Source: Parafrankia elaeagni (GTDB taxonomy: Bacteria; Actinomycetota; Actinomycetes; Frankiales; Frankiaceae). From it: a DNA stretch of 64,000 nucleotides. The position numbers and the translations under genes are program-made. Location of the stretch: NCBI RefSeq assembly GCF_000374165.1, contig NZ_KB893712.1, forward strand, positions 1 to 64,000, in the 5' to 3' direction. Shown piece after piece: positions 60,788 to 64,000 of this stretch. How positions within the stretch are numbered: the first letter of the stretch is position 1; each line of letters begins with the position of its first letter. The notes below the pieces were generated by a model. It saw nothing but the letters and a program-made list of their open reading frames with translations, ran no database searches and had not been told where the DNA came from.

Positions 60788-62455
60788 ATGACGTCCAGCC
60801 ATCGAAAAGGCCGCATCCACCAGCCCGACAGCACGACCAAACGGGTAGCGATCTACCTGCGCATCTCCACCGACGAGAAGAACCAGCCGTTCTCCCTGGA
60901 AGCGCAGGAGACCAAGCTCCTGGCGTTCATCACCAGCCAGGACGGCTGGGAACTGACCAGCAAGTACATCGACCAGGCGTCCGGCGCCACCACCGACCGC
61001 CCCCAGCTCCAACGCGCCCTCACCGCGGCACGCGCCGGGAAGTTCGACATCCTGCTCGTCTACCGCCTCGACCGCCTCACCCGTTCCCTACGCGGCCTCA
61101 CCGAACTCCTCGAAACCCTCGACAAGGCCGGAGTCGCGTTCCGCTCCGCCACCGAACCCTTCGACACCGGCAACGCCACCGGACGCATGATCATCCAGAT
61201 TCTCGGCGTCATCGCCGAGTTCGAACGTGCTCTCATCATCGACCGGGTCATCAACGGCATGGAAGTCAAAGCCAGCCTCGGGCAATGGCAAGGCGGATCC
61301 CGCCCCTACGGCTACCAGATCGACCCCAACACTGATCACCTGACGGTGGACCCCGTCGAAGCCCCGATCGTCCGCCGCATCTTCACCGAGTACGTCAACG
61401 ACCGCCTCGGCAGCCAGGCCATCGCCCGCAAACTCACCAGCGACGGCCTACGCACCAAAACCGGCCTTCCCTGGTCTCCCGCCGCGATCCTCACCATCCT
61501 GCGTAACCGCGTCTACCTCGGTTACATCAGCTTCCGTGGTGTCGAGCACACCGCACCGCACCCCACCATCATTGACCCCGACCTCTTCGGTCAAGCCCAG
61601 AAAATTCTGGCGGAACGCGCCAAATCCACCGCCACCAAACGGGCCGCATCTGGCTCCGACTACCTGCTCACCGGAAAAATCCGCTGCACCCACTGCGGTA
61701 GGCACTACATCGGCACCGCCGCCCGCGGAAACCTCTACCGATACCGCTACTACAGCTGCTGGACCCGCAACCGCTACGGCACCAGCATCTGCCCCGCCGA
61801 ACGCCTGCCCGCCGAACAGGTCGACACCGCCATCCTCAACGCGATGATCGAAACATATGCCGGCAGCGGACTGGTCGCCGAGGCCGCCGCCTCGCTCGCC
61901 GGCCGCATCGCCGACACCCGCGCCGCCCACCGCGACGAACTCGCCACCGTCGACAGCGAGATCAGCAAGGCCGAGACCGCGATCGACCGCTACTTCAACG
62001 CCTTCGAAGCCGGCACCATGACCGACGCGCTCGCCGGTAGCCGCATCGAGAAACTCACCATCAAGATCAAGGAGCTGCAGGGCCGCCGGGCCGAACTCGT
62101 CGACCACCTCGCCGACGACGCCACCCAGCCCATCCCACCCACCGCCGCGGACCTGACCCGCCTGTCCACCCAAATCGCCGACGCCATCCGCGACGGCGCG
62201 CCCGCTACGCTGCGCCGCCTGACAGACGCCCTCGTCGCCGAGATCACCGTGACCAGCCGCAGCCACATCCAGCCCACGTTCCGCATCCCGACCCAGCCAG
62301 CCGCACCTGCGGGCGGCAGCGACAACGGGCAGGACGGAACGCAACCATCCAGCGACGGTACGGAGGTTCGCGCAATACACGGATCGGTGCCCCCGGTAGG
62401 AATCGAACCTACGACCTACCGCTTAGGAGATAATTCGGGTTTTGCGCTGTTCTGA
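60788..62455 (+). CDS. Large serine recombinase (site-specific integrase)
   Basis: A 555-residue enzyme whose ATG follows TGAGGAG. The resolvase domain (about residues 19-165) begins VAIYLRISTDEKNQPFSLEA with the catalytic Ser (residue about 27) and has the conserved YRLDRLTRS arginines. The Recombinase domain follows (GQWQGGSRPYGYQIDPNTDH; LGSQAIARKLTSDGLRTKTG), then a zinc ribbon (CTHCGRHYIG, YYSCWTRNRYG, CPAERL) and a coiled coil. The last residues VPPVGIEPTTYRL are read through a tRNA-Arg fragment, showing that the gene end abuts an attachment site. Confidence 0.95.
   Translation: MTSSHRKGRIHQPDSTTKRVAIYLRISTDEKNQPFSLEAQETKLLAFITSQDGWELTSKYIDQASGATTDRPQLQRALTAARAGKFDILLVYRLDRLTRSLRGLTELLETLDKAGVAFRSATEPFDTGNATGRMIIQILGVIAEFERALIIDRVINGMEVKASLGQWQGGSRPYGYQIDPNTDHLTVDPVEAPIVRRIFTEYVNDRLGSQAIARKLTSDGLRTKTGLPWSPAAILTILRNRVYLGYISFRGVEHTAPHPTIIDPDLFGQAQKILAERAKSTATKRAASGSDYLLTGKIRCTHCGRHYIGTAARGNLYRYRYYSCWTRNRYGTSICPAERLPAEQVDTAILNAMIETYAGSGLVAEAAASLAGRIADTRAAHRDELATVDSEISKAETAIDRYFNAFEAGTMTDALAGSRIEKLTIKIKELQGRRAELVDHLADDATQPIPPTAADLTRLSTQIADAIRDGAPATLRRLTDALVAEITVTSRSHIQPTFRIPTQPAAPAGGSDNGQDGTQPSSDGTEVRAIHGSVPPVGIEPTTYRLGDNSGFALF
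62388..62429 (-). tRNA. 3' half of a tRNA-Arg(CCU) gene (attachment-site remnant)
   Basis: The minus strand reads from the anticodon loop CTCCTAA (anticodon CCT) through the variable region, a complete T arm (GTAGGTTCGATTCCTAC) and the 3' acceptor strand CGGGGGC with discriminator A. The sequence further upstream on the minus strand (62430 onward) no longer matches a tRNA, so the 5' half is missing. Such 3' halves are left where an integrative element recombined in a tRNA gene. The fragment also encodes the end of the recombinase. Confidence 0.75.
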
Positions 62456-62725
62456 CCTGCGGAAGTGCAGGTCGCGTGTGAACGTCGCCACGAAAGTTAG
62501 TACGTGCAGCGAATCGGCCCGCGGGGCGTCGTGGAGGACGCCTGGACCGCCAAGGGCAGGGGGTCGGGCAGGGCTCCGACAAAGTCGTGATCGGCGTGTC
62601 GGCTGGACTGGTGGACGGGTAGCGGCTACGGCGAGGTGAGGGCGGCCCTGGGAACGGGCGAACGCGGCGCCCACGGGATGATCGAGGTTCCTACGCCATG
62701 ATCATCGAAGAGTGGGGCCGCGTCC

Positions 62726-63931
62726 GTGTCTCCAGTGTCGCCTGTCCGGATTCCGGATGGTCAGCGGGCCCGCCTGGCGGCTCGGGTAGTCGAGCGGCCG
62801 GCCGGGTTGCTCGCCGCGCTGGGCGGGGTGCGCGACCGGCGGAAGGCACGAGGGCGCAGGTTCGAGCTGGCGTCGGTGCTGACGCTGTGGCTCGCCGGGG
62901 TGCTGGCGGGTCAGCAGACGTTCGCGGCGGTCTGGGAGTGGGCGGTCGACCTGCCGGCCGACCTGCTCGCGGGGTTCGGGCTGGCCCGTGGGGTGCCCTC
63001 GGAGCGGACGATCCGCCGCCTGGTCGAGGGAGCTGATCCGGCCGCGTTGGACGCGGCGCTCTCGGGCTGGATCGCGAAGGCCCAGGCGTCGGCGGACCCG
63101 CCCGCCGGGCCGCGGGGGCTGGCCTTCGACGGCAAGACCCTCAAAGGCGCCCGCTCGTTCACCGAGACGGGGGCGATGAGCCAGGAGGCGGTCGTCGAGG
63201 CGGTCTGGCACCACGGCGGGATCGCCGCCGGCCACCAACGGATCATCGGTGGGGACGAGATCGCCGCGGTCGAGGCGCTCGCCGGCCGGCTCGATCTGGC
63301 CGATGTTCTGGTCACGGCCGACTCGCTCCACAGCCACACCCGGCTCGCCCGGAAGATCCGGGCCAGGGGCGGCCACTGGCTTTTCGTGATCAAACTGAAT
63401 CAGCCGACCGTCCACGCGAACCTGACCCGGCTGCCCTGGAACCAGACCCCGGACCTGGTCACGACCTCGGAGAAGGGTCACGGACGGACCGAGGTCCGCT
63501 CGCTGAAGGCACTGACCATCACCACGCCGGGACTGGTCGGCTTCTGGGGCACGAAACAAGTCGTCCAACTGCGCCGCCGGACCCGGCGCAAGAAGACCGT
63601 CACCGCGGAGCCGACCTGGTCCGAAGAGGTGTTCTACCTGGTCACGAGCCTGCCCGCCGAACAGGGCCACCCCCGCTACCTCGCCGCCCGCGCCCGCGGT
63701 CACTGGTCGGTGGAAGCCGTCCACCACGTCCGCGACCGGACCCTCGACGAGGACCGCCACACCGTCCGCACGGGCAACGCCGCCCTCGCCTGGGCAATCG
63801 CCCGTGACACCGCCATCAGCGCGTTACGCCTCACCGGACACAGGAACATCGCGAAAGCCATGCGATCCACCGCCCGGAACCCCGAACGCGTCTTCCAGAT
63901 CATCGCCCTGATCAGCGAAAGAGGACTTTGA
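62726..63931 (+). CDS. ISAs1-family transposase
   Basis: A 401-residue intact transposase. Diagnostic segments are RKARGRRFELASVLTLWLAG, RGLAFDGKTLKGARS (first Asp), VLVTADSLHSHTRLARKI (second Asp) and RGHWSVEAVHHVRDRTLDED (C-terminal acidic motif). The end TARNPERVFQIIALI is also typical. It lies directly beyond the recombinase/tRNA fragment. I could not find convincing terminal inverted repeats near 62640-62725 or after 63931. Confidence 0.93.
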   Translation: MSPVSPVRIPDGQRARLAARVVERPAGLLAALGGVRDRRKARGRRFELASVLTLWLAGVLAGQQTFAAVWEWAVDLPADLLAGFGLARGVPSERTIRRLVEGADPAALDAALSGWIAKAQASADPPAGPRGLAFDGKTLKGARSFTETGAMSQEAVVEAVWHHGGIAAGHQRIIGGDEIAAVEALAGRLDLADVLVTADSLHSHTRLARKIRARGGHWLFVIKLNQPTVHANLTRLPWNQTPDLVTTSEKGHGRTEVRSLKALTITTPGLVGFWGTKQVVQLRRRTRRKKTVTAEPTWSEEVFYLVTSLPAEQGHPRYLAARARGHWSVEAVHHVRDRTLDEDRHTVRTGNAALAWAIARDTAISALRLTGHRNIAKAMRSTARNPERVFQIIALISERGL

Positions 63932-64000
63932 CGGCGCCCTGGCAGGTACCGGTCGCGGCCCGCGGCCGGGCTCCGCGGCCGGGCTCCGCCGCCGGCAGAT

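Noticed and set aside
62640-64000. Terminal inverted repeats of the ISAs1 element
   Set aside because: I compared both flanks by eye and found no convincing matching ends, so the element boundaries are not annotated.

Overview
The window looks like chromosomal DNA from a high-GC filamentous actinobacterium, most like Frankia or a close relative. The evidence is the very GC-rich third codon positions, frequent GTG starts, WXG100/FtsK-type secretion genes, MmyB-type and DUF397/XRE regulator pairs, mycelial-type lipoproteins and actinobacterial IS types. This is an inference from gene content; no 16S rRNA gene is present.

Layout. 0-2.2 kb: an IS5-type transposase, a small XRE regulator, tRNA-Arg(ACG) and an internally deleted phosphoesterase remnant. 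2.2-16.5 kb: a type VII secretion-like locus. It holds a large LysM/BTAD membrane protein, two WXG100 proteins, an FHA-FtsK/SpoIIIE ATPase and a PAS-GGDEF protein whose signature is degenerate. A zinc-ribbon-less ribosomal protein S4 paralogue with iron-box-like operator sequence interrupts the locus. 17-28.5 kb: two ABC solute-binding lipoproteins, VOC and DinB proteins, a streptogrisin-like protease without a signal peptide, a DUF2252 protein and a diacylglycerol kinase-like gene. Decayed genes are dense here (frameshifts, an in-frame stop, fragments). 28.7-33.9 kb: a four-gene same-strand cluster of Fe(II)/2OG oxygenase, methyltransferase, choline/carnitine acyltransferase-like enzyme and second methyltransferase. 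This resembles a small-molecule pathway that would hydroxylate, methylate and acylate an unknown substrate.

34-36 kb: an SDR gene and a divergent MmyB-type regulator. 36-46 kb: a defence island. A VapBC-like pair and an RHH/Doc pair are separated by copies of an unusual palindrome-bearing repeat. They are followed by a HEPN protein and a type I restriction-modification operon (hsdR-hsdS-hsdM, 4-nt overlaps; hsdS is visibly AT-richer). 46-57.5 kb: an FxLD-type class I lanthipeptide cluster. It contains a 56-residue precursor, LanB, LanC, an extra stand-alone thiopeptide-type domain protein, an APH-like kinase, two isoaspartate-methyltransferase-like proteins, a DUF397 protein, a divergent XRE regulator and a GNAT protein. 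A pair of palindromes 21 bp apart lies in the divergent promoter region.

57.5-64 kb: remains of an integrative element. It holds a replication-relaxation protein, two small wHTH/unknown genes and a large serine recombinase whose 3' end overlaps the 3' half of a tRNA-Arg(CCU) gene. An ISAs1-family transposase follows.

The least-described systems are the 28.7-33.9 kb oxygenase/methyltransferase/acyltransferase operon, the FxLD cluster with its duplicated tailoring domains, and the repeat-separated toxin-antitoxin cassettes.
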